From Zymoseptoria tritici IPO323 (Eukaryota; Ascomycota; Dothideomycetes; Mycosphaerellales; Mycosphaerellaceae), in contig NC_018212.1 of the NCBI RefSeq assembly GCF_000219625.1, forward strand, positions 248,001-312,000: a stretch of DNA of 64,000 nucleotides, given 5' to 3'. The notes beneath the pieces were generated by a model. The model made no database searches. It was given only the letters and a program-made list of their open reading frames with translations, and was not told where the DNA came from. Shown piece by piece: positions 19,516 through 30,249 of the stretch; position 1 is the first letter of the stretch; each line of letters opens with the position of its first letter. The position numbers and the translations under genes are program-made.

Positions 19516-20752
19516 CTCATCCAACCAGAGACCAAATCTCGCTCAGTCGAACCACGAGCGCCTCGTTGATGAGTGGCGCGATAGGCACTACTGACCGTGA
19601 GCTGAACACGCGTTCATCGTTCAGGCAAACCTCTCAACGCTGTGCGGAATGCTCATCATTGGGATGGTCTTGATGCGCCACTTTGTCCTCGTCCAGCGGC
19701 ACACAACCTCATGACCTGCGGTCGTGGTGGACACGGTTCTGTGGTTGCTTCGGCGAAGTCGCCTTTAGCCAGGTACCATCAGGAACGCGCGGCGATTCAT
19801 CCAGCGGGGAAGCCATCGCCTCCACAGACATGCGGCAAAGAGGATAGCATCCCATCTTCTCGTTTTGAACTGGCTGGCATGCGTGATACTCGAAAAATCT
19901 TCAATCGTCTGCGGCCGATCGTGCTTGAGACGAGCTGTTCGCAAATTCTGCGCTGCGCCGTCCAATCACGTTGATCACACCACGTTGAGAAGAGATTCGC
20001 AATTCGAGACAGACCGGATTTGATTGCTGTTCTGGGCGGGAACAATCGAAGTGGCTGGGTGGCGGTTCGGGCGAGCAAAGGAGACGGGTCGTCGTTGCGC
20101 TATCTCAGTAGTGTCTCAAAGGTTGGTGGCTCGTTGTGAGTTCTAGATTTGAGAGAGCCATGCCATACCAGGCGTAGCCGGTATCAAAGTTACGTGCAGA
20201 GCCGGAGCAGCATGATATTTGCGCTCCCTGGCAACGAGAACCGAGTCTGTGGAAGGAGAGATCGGTGCAGGGATGTTAGCCTAGCGGCGTAGCTACTGTG
20301 TTGTTTTACATGGCCAGCCTACGGCGACCTGTTCCGATCAGGATACACAGCATGGTGGCCGTTCGAATGTTATCGTCAGGATAGGCAACCTCGGCTGCGA
20401 GAGATTCGAGGTAGGTGCATTCTCATCATGATCACGAGTACGGGCATCGAAGACAGGCCAAATGATCAAAGTGAGGCGGCCAAGGACAGCTGCTTCATAC
20501 CTGTATATGCTGATGTTGATCATCTGCGACAGCTGAGTTTCACATTCTACACACTCACTCATAGTTACATCCACCGCCGAGATGTGCCCTACCTCGGCAA
20601 ACCGCCAGCCAGTCCGGCGGCATGTTTACAGGAAGCACATCTTCGAAGCTCTCCATGAGCCAGAAGGCCTTTGAACGGCAATCCTCACGACGTTGGCGAA
20701 GAACCAGACCGCCGATCATTGCCTACATTTTCTCAACAAACCTTCGCCAACC

Positions 20753-21721
20753 ATGCCGGCATCGAACATAGCAGAGCAGAACGCTGTCGATCGCCTCTCC
20801 GAGAACGTGTACGCGTCAACCTCCCCGCCGATATTACTAGGCAATGCTGCCAACATTGCATATGGTGGCTGTGCTCTCGGAGTAGGCGTCAACGCGGCAT
20901 ATCAAACTGTCAAACCCGGCTATCATATCTACTCCGTCCTCGGACATTACCTTGGTCCAACTCTCTGCAACCGAAAGATCTTCTGCAAGATCACCCGCAC
21001 GAGGGACACCCGAACTTTTGCTACAAGACTCGTCGAGGTCAGCCAGAAGCTGGATAATGGAACTATCCGCGGAACCGTGACCTTCCTCGCCGACTTTCAA
21101 GTCCAGGAACCTGCCACCTTGCTCGACTTCACCTCTATACCAGAGGGAGCTTCTCATAGCCCGGAAGAATGCGCGACGCCCAAAGACAAGGCTGAAAGAT
21201 TGCTACGAGAAGGCAAGGCGACGGCCAAGATCGTAGCGATCTACGACGATTCCTTCAAAGCCGCCGACCAATTTCTTGAGATTAGGAGTCCTCCAAGCTC
21301 GATGATGTCGGAGACATTGGCCGGGTTGGTCAAAGGACCGACAAGCCAAGACAAGCTGTCCCTCACATCCAAGACCACGTCGCAGTGGGTGAGAAGTCGC
21401 CATCCTTTGGAACGTGAAAGTGATCACCTCGGGGCGTTGGCCTTTTATATGGACGGAGCACTGTCCTTTCTCCCGCTAACGCACTCGAAGATGTCCCTGT
21501 TCGAGGCTGGTGCGTGCTCTTCTCTTGACTTTGCGTTGAGGATTATGAGCAACGAGGTGGACATGGTCGAGTGGAACTTCAAAGAAATGAAGGTGATACA
21601 TGGTAGTGATGGGAGGACGTACAGTGAGGGTCGCCTGTTCAACAAGGAGGGGAAGATGATAGCTGTCATGACACAACAGAGTATCCTGAGGCCACAGCCG
21701 GCGAAGAAGGCTTCTTTATGA
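20753..21721 (+). CDS. acyl-CoA thioesterase, TesB-like double hotdog
   Basis: Single exon, 322 residues, starting at the ATG at 20753 (CCAACCATGCC). The N-terminal hotdog has GNAANIAYGGCALGVGVNAAYQTV, then PGYHIYSVLGHYLGP (equivalent of the HSLHSYFL segment of TesB/ACOT8) and TRTFATRLVEV (DGRSFATR-like). The C-terminal hotdog contains SLDFALRIMSN, with the catalytic Asp expected there, and ends GRLFNKEGKMIAVMTQQSILR, which carries the conserved Gln. These enzymes hydrolyse acyl-CoA to free acid and CoA, often in peroxisomes. The C-terminus is ASL, only a weak PTS1-like tripeptide, so location is uncertain. It stands alone without other lipid genes. Confidence 0.85.
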   Translation: MPASNIAEQNAVDRLSENVYASTSPPILLGNAANIAYGGCALGVGVNAAYQTVKPGYHIYSVLGHYLGPTLCNRKIFCKITRTRDTRTFATRLVEVSQKLDNGTIRGTVTFLADFQVQEPATLLDFTSIPEGASHSPEECATPKDKAERLLREGKATAKIVAIYDDSFKAADQFLEIRSPPSSMMSETLAGLVKGPTSQDKLSLTSKTTSQWVRSRHPLERESDHLGALAFYMDGALSFLPLTHSKMSLFEAGACSSLDFALRIMSNEVDMVEWNFKEMKVIHGSDGRTYSEGRLFNKEGKMIAVMTQQSILRPQPAKKASL

Positions 21722-22951
21722 TCACGGAAGATCAGACGATTGTCCGATAGATGAGAGAACTGCGCACGTCAGGCTGCGCCTTGTGTCGTTGAACGGCGAC
21801 ATCGCCCGGGACGCTTTCTCTGCGAACATTCTGCTTCATTCACGGTGCTGCTGTGTCGCTTTGATCTTATGTGATTCCACCTCCGTAGGGTTCGAGTGCA
21901 TCTCGAGACCAATGATGGATGTGCCAGTCGGTATTGGGCAGGCTGACTACGTTCACTTGCGCCAAATCAACAAATAAGACCGTGCCACCTCCCTCTGCCA
22001 CGCGCACAGCTAGCAGATATATCCGCCGAAGCCGTAAGCGATTGAGCTGCAGAGCCAGTAAAGGCATCACTCGCAGCGTCGGAGGCTGTCATCTATTGCA
22101 TCCTGACCTTGTGTCTGACTTGTCCATGGAGGCTGCTGCGAATTGTGTCTTATTAAGAATACACCAAGTATTTCGCATCCTTCTCCATCTGAACTTTGTC
22201 TGACTGGTCTGACGTTGACCTCCATCTGACCTCCATTCCACCTTTGTTTGGCTTCATCTGACATGGGCTGACGGGCTGCCATCCACGCGTGATGCACCGC
22301 CGACGATTCGTCCACTTCCATGGTGTATGTGAGTCTTGCCCTCTTGTTAAGTGAAACATGCAGTCGTGAGGGTGGCATCAGCCGGCGGAATTCGGTCATT
22401 GGGACGCCTAACGATGGAAGTTAACGTGTGGTCACGGCAGAGGTGGCGTGTGCGTGTGGTCGTATGATGGAAGCGGAGACAGCTCCGGACTTGAAGGAAC
22501 AGACATGTCGAGCGAGTCGAGCTCTTGGGCATCGCTCCTGTGTACGCCCTTTCCGATGAAGTGCCGCGAAGAGATACATTTCCACACACTCGCGAGCAGT
22601 CGGAGTTCTTCCCAGTGCGTCGAAGTCGGCCACGTCGTGTTGATCTCGCTCGTCAGACATCGGTCGAGGGACCCGGCTCCCCATCCTGCCTGCTTACTTC
22701 GTATCTGGATGCGCCGGTGAGGACACACCTTTTTCCCACACACGCAAGCTCTCGATATTCCCGCTGCTAGGTATCTGTTACCTCTCAGCTGTGTGGTCCG
22801 ATGGTCACGCATGCAACGAAAGTGCCAATATAGGATAGATCGTCACCTCGGGCAAGCACAAGCTAGCATACGGTACTTACAAAAGCCGTTTCCACCTTCC
22901 AACGCCTTGGCCGCAACCAACTTTCATCCCTTTCCTCATCCACTAACCCTC
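21722..22951. other. intergenic
   Basis: About 1.2 kb. Several frames of 60-126 codons exist on both strands but none has a recognisable domain. The last 100 bases (C/T-rich, ending CTAACCCTC) look like the leader of the DUF2235 gene. Confidence 0.4.
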
Positions 22952-24515
22952 ATGGCTCAATTATCACCGCACAAACGAATCATTCTCTGCGCAGACGGAA
23001 CCTGGCTGGCCTCTGACCTTGGAGACAAATCCGTACCTTCAAGTGTAGCCAAATTGGCGCGAGCGATATCACCAAACGGACTGGACGATCAAGGCAGAAT
23101 CATCAAGCAAATCGTGTCTTATCACTCAGGTGTAGGCAGTGGAGATCTTCCGTTCCAAAAGGCCATCGCTGGTAAATGCTCCGATCCTCCTCTGTCGGCC
23201 TCGCTAAAGTCCTCTCAGGCGGCATAGGATGGGGCCTCGATGCCGATGTCACGCAAATCTACGACTTCATCTCCAACAATTACCAGCCTGGAGATGAGTT
23301 GTTCTTCTTCGGCTATTCGCGAGGTGCGTTCACCGTACGCTCAGTGGCCGGATTGGTCTCGAATATTGGCGTTTTATCGAGTACCAATATGTCCCACTTC
23401 CCGGAGATGTGGAGAGCGTACCGGAAAAATACCGACGGCAGGCCATTCAAGGAGTCGTCGTGGTATCGTGACAACAAAGCCAGACTCTGCTTGAAGACTC
23501 CGCGGATCAAGGCGATTGGTGTTTGGGAGACAGTCGGGGCGCTGGTATGCATGGCAACCTATCGTGATATGACCCAGCTAATATAGCTAGGGCATTCCGG
23601 AATGGCCGGTCGTACACTGGCTGTCCACCATTGGCATCTCGCTCAACAAACAATACGCCTTTCACGACACCAAGATCTCGAGCAGTGAGTCTGCTTGTCC
23701 TTCAATCAAGACACCATACTAAACGATGGCATAGACGTCGACTACGCATTCCAAGCTTTAGCCATCGATGAGAAACGTTTGACATTTCCACCCACGCTCT
23801 GGCATGCCACTCGTGATGCTCCAGCTATCAAATTAGAGCAGTGCTGGTTTCCCGGAGTCCACAGTGATGTTGGTGGTCAGACCGATAATCCTCGAGACAC
23901 CAGCGGTGCAGAACTCGGCTACAACACCTTCGCATGGATGGTCAGTCATCTTGACATGGCATACGGATAGCGCTGATCATAAACCAGGCCGACAACGTGT
24001 CTCAAATGCTCACATTCGAAAAGACAGCCATTGATGCTCTGATTCAGGAACATAGCCAGGCCCTCGCTTCCATTCGCATCAGCAATGGCTGGGGATGTGG
24101 TAAGATCATTGATAACTTCAGCGGCCTCACGGGTCCACTATTCCGCCTGCTCGGAGAGCGTTTTCGCACGCCGGGCGGGTATGATCGAGATCCAGGAGAT
24201 GGCAACAGTGGTACGACTGAAGAGAGCTTCCACCCGATAGTGCGTGTTCGCAGGACGAAGGTCCCTAGATGGCAACCTCCTGCACTGAAGGGATTCGAGC
24301 TTTTGGAGCAGGGCAAGTCTTCGGAGTGGGTGAAGAGAGGCGCACGATCACTACCTGAATACGTGTTGCTGCCCAGCAAGAGGATGAGCGTGTCGATCCG
24401 GGATCAGACTGGAGATGCAAGGTACACCACCATTGACAGCATGTCCAGGACATTGTGTCCAGCTGCGATCTTGGCAGAGTTGGACGAGGCAAACAACACC
24501 GTGAACAGCATCTGA
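22952..24515 (+). CDS. DUF2235 alpha/beta-hydrolase-type protein
   Basis: Five exons: 22952-23171, 23219-23544, 23591-23684, 23735-23940, 23988-24515, with introns of 46-50 nt; the join is 457 residues without a break. It begins RIILCADGTW, the hallmark opening of DUF2235, followed by GSGDLPFQKAIAG, then GWGLDADVTQIYDFISNNY, and the nucleophile elbow FFGYSRGAF (GxSxG). IGVWETVGALGIPEW and HSDVGGQ complete the catalytic-core motifs (Asp/His region). The family (also called T6SS phospholipase effector Tle1-like catalytic domain) has a lipase-like fold. Fungal members are numerous and mostly uncharacterised. No signal peptide, so it is presumably cytosolic. The C-terminal 170 residues are less conserved. 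Confidence 0.9.
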
Positions 24516-24875
24516 TGGAGGCACGGGCGACGTAACCTAGTGACGGTGGCATGAAGAAAGGCGAACTATTACCTAACAAGACGGCCACCCTGACAGCAGT
24601 ATCACAGCAAACAGAAAACAGATCACAAACGAGACCTCCAATGCATCCAAAGTCTCAATGTACATTGTATGTAAATATTTTCAGCCCTGCAGACCTTTCC
24701 AAAATCAAAGGCCTACCGACTCGCACAGTTGTCTTCTCTCAAGCGAGCGAAAGACCTGCGCATGATGAATAATCCCAAACGAAAATCCGTTGAAGAACAT
24801 CAAAGTCCTTCAAGGATCGACCGCGGCCGAATGATGTATCGCAGTCATAGTTGACAATCCCGGTCGTCCATTTTC
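24516..24875. other. convergent 3' spacer
   Basis: 360 bases between the convergent DUF2235 and pheromone genes. They should hold both 3' UTRs. Nothing else was seen. Confidence 0.4.
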
Positions 24876-25952
24876 TCAAAGCGCCTTGATCGCAGCGTCG
24901 AGCTTGGCCTCGATGGTGTCAAGCGCACGCTTGGCCAGGTCACACTCGCCGTCAGGCTCGTTGCAAACCTCAACCTCACGCTTGGTGAGCTCGTCGTCAT
25001 CATCGATGGAAGCCAAGTTCTCAGCCTCAAGCTCAGCGTCGCGGGCCTTGATCTCGTGGAATGCCTCGTATGCGTTGCGGAGAGCCTTGCACTCACCGTC
25101 GTCGGCCTCGCAGACGTCAGTCTTCAGGATCTCGTGCTCTTCACGCTTGTCTTTGGCACAAGGAGCGCCGATGGCACCGCACCAGCCGGTGAAGGAGTTA
25201 CCACGCTGTTTCTTGGCCTCGGCAAAAGCAACGGCGTCAGCGTCACGCTTGACTTTGGCGCAGGGAGCACCAAGGGCACCGCACCAGCCGACGAAGCTGT
25301 TGCCTCGGTGGCCTCTGCGCTTGGGCTTCTTGGCCTTCTTCTTGCGTCTGGCCTCGGGAGCGGCGTCACGGGCGTAGATGGCGTCTTCGTCCTCGGAATC
25401 CTCGGCGCTGACGTCGGTCTCGACCTCAGAGAAGAGGTCGCGCTTGGCGCAAGGCGCACCAATGGCACCGCACCAGCCGACGAAGCTGTTGCCGCGGCGT
25501 TTCTTGGGGTCGGCCTCGGCTTCGGCCTCACGGGCGTAGACGTCGTGGACGGCCTCCTCGACGGATTCGCCGACTTCGATGATGTCGCGCTTGGCTTTGG
25601 CACAAGGGGCGCCGATGGCACCGCACCAGCCAACAAAGCTGTTGCCGCGGCGTTTCTTGGGGTCGGCCTCGGGGTAGGCAAAGGCCTCAGCGATGGCATC
25701 GGCAGAACGCTTGACGCGAGCACAAGGTGCTCCGATAGCGCCACACCAGCCGGTGAAGCTGTTGCCACGGCGTTTCTTCGGGTCAGGCATCGCCTCAGCG
25801 TCACGCTTGACTTTGGCGCATGGGGCACCGATGGCACCGCACCAGCCGACGAAGCTGTTGCCGCGACGCCTCTTTGGTTCGGCATCGGCGACGGCGAGGG
25901 CTTGGGTCAAGGTGACCGCCACCATGAGGACGGTGGAAACCGCGAGCTTCAT
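24876..25952 (-). CDS. alpha-factor-type mating pheromone precursor, six peptide copies
   Basis: Single exon, 358 residues; the start at 25952 gives the signal peptide MKLAVSTVLMVAVTLTQALA. Six copies of GNSFVGWCGAIGAPCA or close variants (V/T at position 5, one I-to-L) lie at residues 31-46, 63-78, 103-118, 154-169, 217-232 and 251-266. Each is preceded by a basic Kex2-type site (KRRR, KKRR, KKQR) and mostly followed by KVKR, KAKR, KR or KDKR. Spacers are rich in X-Ala and X-Pro dipeptides (DAEAMPDP), suited to STE13-type trimming. The WCxxxGxPC core is that of ascomycete alpha-pheromones, secreted and sensed by the Ste2-type receptor on the opposite mating type. The C-terminal 90 residues lack the peptide but have two C-x4-GEC motifs (281-288 and 330-337) near KR sites. 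Length and spacers are greater than in yeast. Confidence 0.93.
   Translation of the reverse strand: MKLAVSTVLMVAVTLTQALAVADAEPKRRRGNSFVGWCGAIGAPCAKVKRDAEAMPDPKKRRGNSFTGWCGAIGAPCARVKRSADAIAEAFAYPEADPKKRRGNSFVGWCGAIGAPCAKAKRDIIEVGESVEEAVHDVYAREAEAEADPKKRRGNSFVGWCGAIGAPCAKRDLFSEVETDVSAEDSEDEDAIYARDAAPEARRKKKAKKPKRRGHRGNSFVGWCGALGAPCAKVKRDADAVAFAEAKKQRGNSFTGWCGAIGAPCAKDKREEHEILKTDVCEADDGECKALRNAYEAFHEIKARDAELEAENLASIDDDDELTKREVEVCNEPDGECDLAKRALDTIEAKLDAAIKAL
25155..25862 (-). repeat. six pheromone repeats within the precursor gene
   Basis: 48-bp units at 25862-25815, 25766-25719, 25646-25599, 25493-25446, 25304-25257 and 25202-25155. Protein sequence is nearly identical, while spacers vary from 16 to 47 residues, so purifying or concerted evolution acts on the peptide only. 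Confidence 0.93.
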
Positions 25953-27390
25953 GTTCGCGGTGGTTGTTGTCTTCTGGGGGAGGTTGGAGGTTGGTTGTGT
26001 TGGTAGAAAAGGTACGAGTCCGGTGATATGGACTGCGTAGCTTGGAGGTGGAGAGTGGTTGTAGAACGAGTGTGGAGGGTAAGGAGGAAGTTCAACTGTA
26101 GATGGCAAGAGAGCGAAGCATATATAAGCAGCGCCGCGAGGCAAGAAGAGCTTGTTTACCCGATGTGGTGTTGAATAGAGATTTTGAATAAAGGAAAAGA
26201 TGACCGTGGTTGGCTGCCACGGGCTGATTGAATGGATGATTTGATCCGCAGCTCAATAAGGGAAGAGAGCGCTCGATAAGAAACCAACCGAATAGGCGTA
26301 AAGTCCGACAATAAGCCAGGAGAGTGTCGTTGGGTTGAGGAATGACCGAAGAGGCCTCGGAGTAGCGAGCGACGGTGAAACTCAATTGAGGTCCTCCTGT
26401 CTCTACATGCCATGTCAGGAGTACGTACGAAGAAGTGTCGATGTCCAGCTTTCGAACAGGTCCGAAGTCATTCACTGCGATAGAACGTAGGTATAAACGC
26501 CGATTCCCGCTCACCTGCTCAAGTGGACATAGTCCTTGATGCGGATTCGCCATGATCCTTTGCTCTGCACGAGGCGCAAATCGTGGACATTTCAGACCCG
26601 TGTGAGTGGACACAATGGAGAGTATGGGTCGTTCATCTTGTGGCGGAGCGCCTCGTGGTGGACTTGAAAGGCGTCGTCTGCTTTTGGGTCTGAATAGGAT
26701 TTCTTCCATTGGCATCCGATTAAGGTTAGTCTGGTTGATTTTCGAACATTCAGTTCGCACGAGACTTTGCCAAAGCCTGCAAAGAGGACGGTAATAACGG
26801 TCGAGGATCATGCGTCGACCGCAATGTGCACGTCTTGCTGTTCGCGGCGTCGCTCGTGCAAAGGACTATCCTGCCAGTGTCTTCAAGGCCAGTTCCTTGC
26901 ATCGATGCTGAATCATTGCCCGGACCGTTAGCACATGAGGTAGTGGAGCGAGTGCTCTACAGCGCGAGATCGACATCGGTCGACCGACTGCAGCCCGTTT
27001 GCCCGAGAGCATGTATCGTTTTGAAGCGTGATCAACAAGCATGGCATTCGCTGTGCCAGGAGGTCGGCGGCTGCCAGGGGTACTGGTAATGATTTTGTTC
27101 ACTCATGATCTTGACTCATTGATGAAGTGACCGCGAGGTTCGTGTCGGAGTTCTCGTCTCGTCTTTGATGCGGAGGTTGAGGTGGAGGAGAATATGAGGA
27201 TGAAGTCCGTTAGTTCTAGTCCGTCTGGCAAGCCAAGCCTTCAGCTTCGGGAAGGAGCGGAGAATAGTCCGCCTCCAGCCGATTGCATGCGCTCAAAGTC
27301 AAACCTTGAGATCTTTCCGACTCGAGCTACTGGACCTACTACTCTTCTTGCGATAGAGACATCTTCAAGCATTCACCTCACATCGCCATC
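25953..27390. other. divergent promoter region between pheromone and IDH genes
   Basis: About 1.4 kb. A 239-codon minus-strand frame (26092-26811) spans it, but it overlaps the pheromone promoter and has no recognisable domain, so it is not called. Otherwise no gene was seen. Confidence 0.4.
26119..26128 (-). promoter_or_regulatory. probable TATA box of the pheromone gene
   Basis: On the minus strand TGCTTATATATGC lies about 170 bases upstream of the pheromone ATG. It is a good TATA match at a plausible distance. Confidence 0.45.
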
Positions 27391-28728
27391 ATGTTCTCTC
27401 GACGGGCTGTCCAGGTGCGCATAACCACCACGACCACTCTCCCTCGCGACTGACACTGACATTCCCCTCCCCGCGTAGGCCCTCCGCAGCAATGCTGTGC
27501 CCACCCCGTCAGTCGCCGCGAGGTGTACGTTCCGATAGCCCAATACCACTCCCACCGACACGACGATAGCATCTGACCACCTTTCAGCATATGCGACCGT
27601 CCAGACCGACATCTTCAAGCCCACCAAGTTCGGCGGAAAATATACCGTGACCCTCATTCCTGGTACGCTGCGACGCAAATTTCACATGTGATACGACGAT
27701 ACCAAGAGCAAGCACTGAGATACGAGGATTACACAGGTGACGGTATCGGCGCCGAGGTCTCTGAATCGGTCAAGACAATTTTCAAAGCGGACAACGTGCC
27801 CATCGAGTGGGAGCAGGTCGATGTGTCTGGTATGGAGCAGGGCGGCAAGCACTCTGAGGAGCTCTTCCGCGAGTCCATCTCCTCGCTCAAGCGCAACAAG
27901 CTCGGTCTCAAGGGTATCCTCCACACTCCCGTACACCGATCCGGCCACCAATCCTTCAACGTTGCTCTCCGACAAGAGCTCGACATTTACGCTTCCATCG
28001 TCCTGATCAAGAACATCCCCGGATACGAGACGCGCCACAAGAACGTCGACCTGTGCATTATCCGTGAGAACACCGAGGGCGAGTACTCTGGCTTGGAGCA
28101 TCAGTCTGTCCCTGGTGTCGTGGAGTCCCTCAAGATTATCACTCGTGCCAAGAGCGAGCGCATCGCCAAGTTCGCTTTCAGCTTCGCCCTGGCCAACAAC
28201 CGCCGCAAGGTTACTTGCATTCACAAGGCCAACATCATGAAGCTTGCTGATGGTCTCTTCCGCAACACCGTCCGCAAGGTCGGCGAGGAGTACCCCACCA
28301 TCGAGACCAACGATATGATTGTCGACAACGCCAGCATGCAGTGTGTCAGCCGACCACAACAATTCGACGTCATGGTCATGCCCAACTTGTACGGAGGTAT
28401 CCTCTCCAACATTGGTGCTGGCCTTGTCGGTGGCCCAGGTATCGTTCCGGGTTGCAACATGGGTCGTGAAGTTGCCGTGTTCGAGCCAGGCTGCCGTCAC
28501 GTCGGTCTGGATATTCAGGGTAAGGACCAGGCCAACCCTACCGCTTTGATCCTCTCAGGAAGCATGATGCTCAGGCATTTGGGACTCGACGACCACGCCA
28601 ACCGCATCTCCAAGGCCGTCTACGATGTCATCGCCGAGGGCAAGACCCGAACACGCGACATGGGTGGTGAGGCATCTACGCACCAGTTCACCCGCGCTGT
28701 GTTGGACCATATGGAGGCTTCTGGTTGA
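27391..28728 (+). CDS. isocitrate dehydrogenase [NAD], subunit 1, mitochondrial
   Basis: Four exons: 27391-27414, 27479-27524, 27588-27662, 27737-28728; 378 residues. The N-terminus MFSRRAVQALRSNAVP is a mitochondrial presequence spread over two tiny exons. TVTLIPGDGIGAEV is the start of the beta-decarboxylating dehydrogenase fold. ENTEGEYSGLEHQ, HKANIMKLADGLF and NLYGGILSNIGAGLVGGPG are family motifs; NIMKLADGLF marks the IDH1 (regulatory) type rather than IDH2. The enzyme, a hetero-oligomer of IDH1 and IDH2, converts isocitrate to 2-oxoglutarate with NAD in the TCA cycle; the IDH1 subunit senses AMP. Intron positions near the 5' end are usual for fungal genes. All splice sites are GT..AG. 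Confidence 0.95.
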
Positions 28729-29165
28729 GCGGAGTGACTTTGAGCTGTTGAGAGCAGTGGATGAGCAGACAGCAGCGGTCTCTGACGGAGACGAGGCGTG
28801 ATTGCAGCGGAGCTTCCCTATTCTCGGACACCCTACGTTGATTGAGCTGATTGCTTTGCCTGACTTTTTGCATAGCCTCGATGTTGAGAGATTTGCTACC
28901 TCCATGTAGATAGACGTGTGTGTATATTCAAGGACTTTTCAAACTGGCCAAGGACGTCCCAGTCACACACCTCACTCCGCTGCGTGGTTGATCCTTTGTA
29001 GAGCTTCCTCTACCACAAGACGTCGTTCGACCCTTGATCCATATCTCCGTCTCAAGTCCGTTCACTGCCTCGGTTCTGGCCTGCTACACCAACGACCACG
29101 AAACGCAACGACGAGCTTTGCCAAAGTTCTCCGGCTACAGCACTACTCAGCAGAGCATATTCAAG
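28729..29165. other. intergenic
   Basis: About 440 bases comprising the IDH 3' UTR and the promoter of the GST-like gene. Nothing else was seen. Confidence 0.4.
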
Positions 29166-29960
29166 ATGGCGAAGAAAGTAACACTCTACGTGGACATTGT
29201 CAGTCCATTTGCGTACATCGCATACCACATAACCAGGGTATGCATTCGCTTCCCCGCCTAGAATGCCAACTCTCCACGACATCCACGCTTCCATTGCGTC
29301 GCTCGTTCACAGCCATTGTTGCTACCAAAAGACATGAAGTAGACCTCCCTCCGTATACTAACTCGCACCTTCCAGACCTCACCAGTCTTCAAAGACATCG
29401 AACTAACCTACATCCCCATCTTTCTCGCCGGCATCATGCAACAAGCCGGCAACACCCCACCCTTCAAAATCAAGAACAAAGACACCTGGATCAACGTCGA
29501 GCGCCAACGCTGGACGAAACTGTTCAACGTCCCCTCCATCGGGATGCCCAGTCCCTTCCCTCAATCCACCGTCACCGCCCAGCGCGCTCTGTGCTACATC
29601 GAGTCCGTCCATCCAGACAAGCTGGTCGCTTCCATTGACGCTCTGTACGCTGCGTTCTGGGCTCAGGGCAAGCCGATTGGTAAGAACGAGACGGTGATTG
29701 AAGCATTAAGTGGTGTATTCGGGGAGCAAGAGGCGAAGAAGATTGTAGAGGTGGAGATCAAGAAGGATGAGACCAAGAAGAAGATGAATGCGAATACACA
29801 GCTGGCTTGGGAGGCGGGAGCATTTGGGCTGCCGTGGTTTGTGGCGACGAACGAGAAGGGCGAGAAGGAGGGTTTCTGGGGGGTGGATCATTTGGGACAG
29901 ATGCTGAACTTTTTGGAGGTGAAGCGCGTGCAAGAAGGTGGGTGGAAGGGCATGTTGTGA
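29166..29960 (+). CDS. kappa-class glutathione S-transferase / HCCA isomerase-like (DsbA fold)
   Basis: Two exons: 29166-29237 and 29376-29960, with an intron of 138 nt (GTATGC..CCAG, TACTAAC branch site); 218 residues. VTLYVDIVSPFAYIAYH is the thioredoxin-fold start with the catalytic-type Ser13 of the kappa GST family (the position of the Cys in DsbA). GIMQQAGNTPPFKIKNK and the ending AFGLPWFVATNEKGEKEGFWGVDHLGQM match the family, in which the cis-Pro loop (GLPWF) and the FWG..D..GQM end are conserved. Activities in the family are glutathione conjugation and disulphide exchange in mitochondria or peroxisomes, or isomerisation of 2-hydroxychromene-2-carboxylate. The substrate is not predictable. 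No clear targeting signal. Confidence 0.88.
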
Positions 29961-30249
29961 GGGTAAACATTGTTGTCGAGACTTTCCATCGTGGTTGTCT
30001 TCGTATGTACACGCATGTCAGACTCATTGGCGTCAATTCATGCAGTTTCTTCGGGCTCATGAGCCCAGGTACAGTTCTTGTATCTACCGCAAGCTCATCG
30101 TCAATATCAGTCATGAATCGTAGTATATCGTAGGTGTCACCGGATCGCAGCATCGCCAAACCGTGCCTTACAAGCAACATGACATGCTCGAGAGCTCTGC
30201 CAGTACTCCGATCGAAGTCGTTCCCTCACTTCCCCTCCTCACTCAAGTC

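Larger units (their letters stand above)
18752..20752. other. intergenic, contains an inverted repeat
   Basis: About 2 kb with short frames on both strands but none with a domain or good start. The part from 19064 to 19515 is an inverted repeat (separate entry). The right end is promoter and leader for the thioesterase gene. Confidence 0.4.

Noticed and set aside
25056..26006. 316-residue plus-strand frame opposite the pheromone gene
   Set aside because: Antisense shadow of the repeated precursor; it lacks any feature of its own.
26092..26811. 239-residue minus-strand frame upstream of the pheromone gene
   Set aside because: No domain, covers the TATA box and promoter of the pheromone gene, and composition is not convincing.
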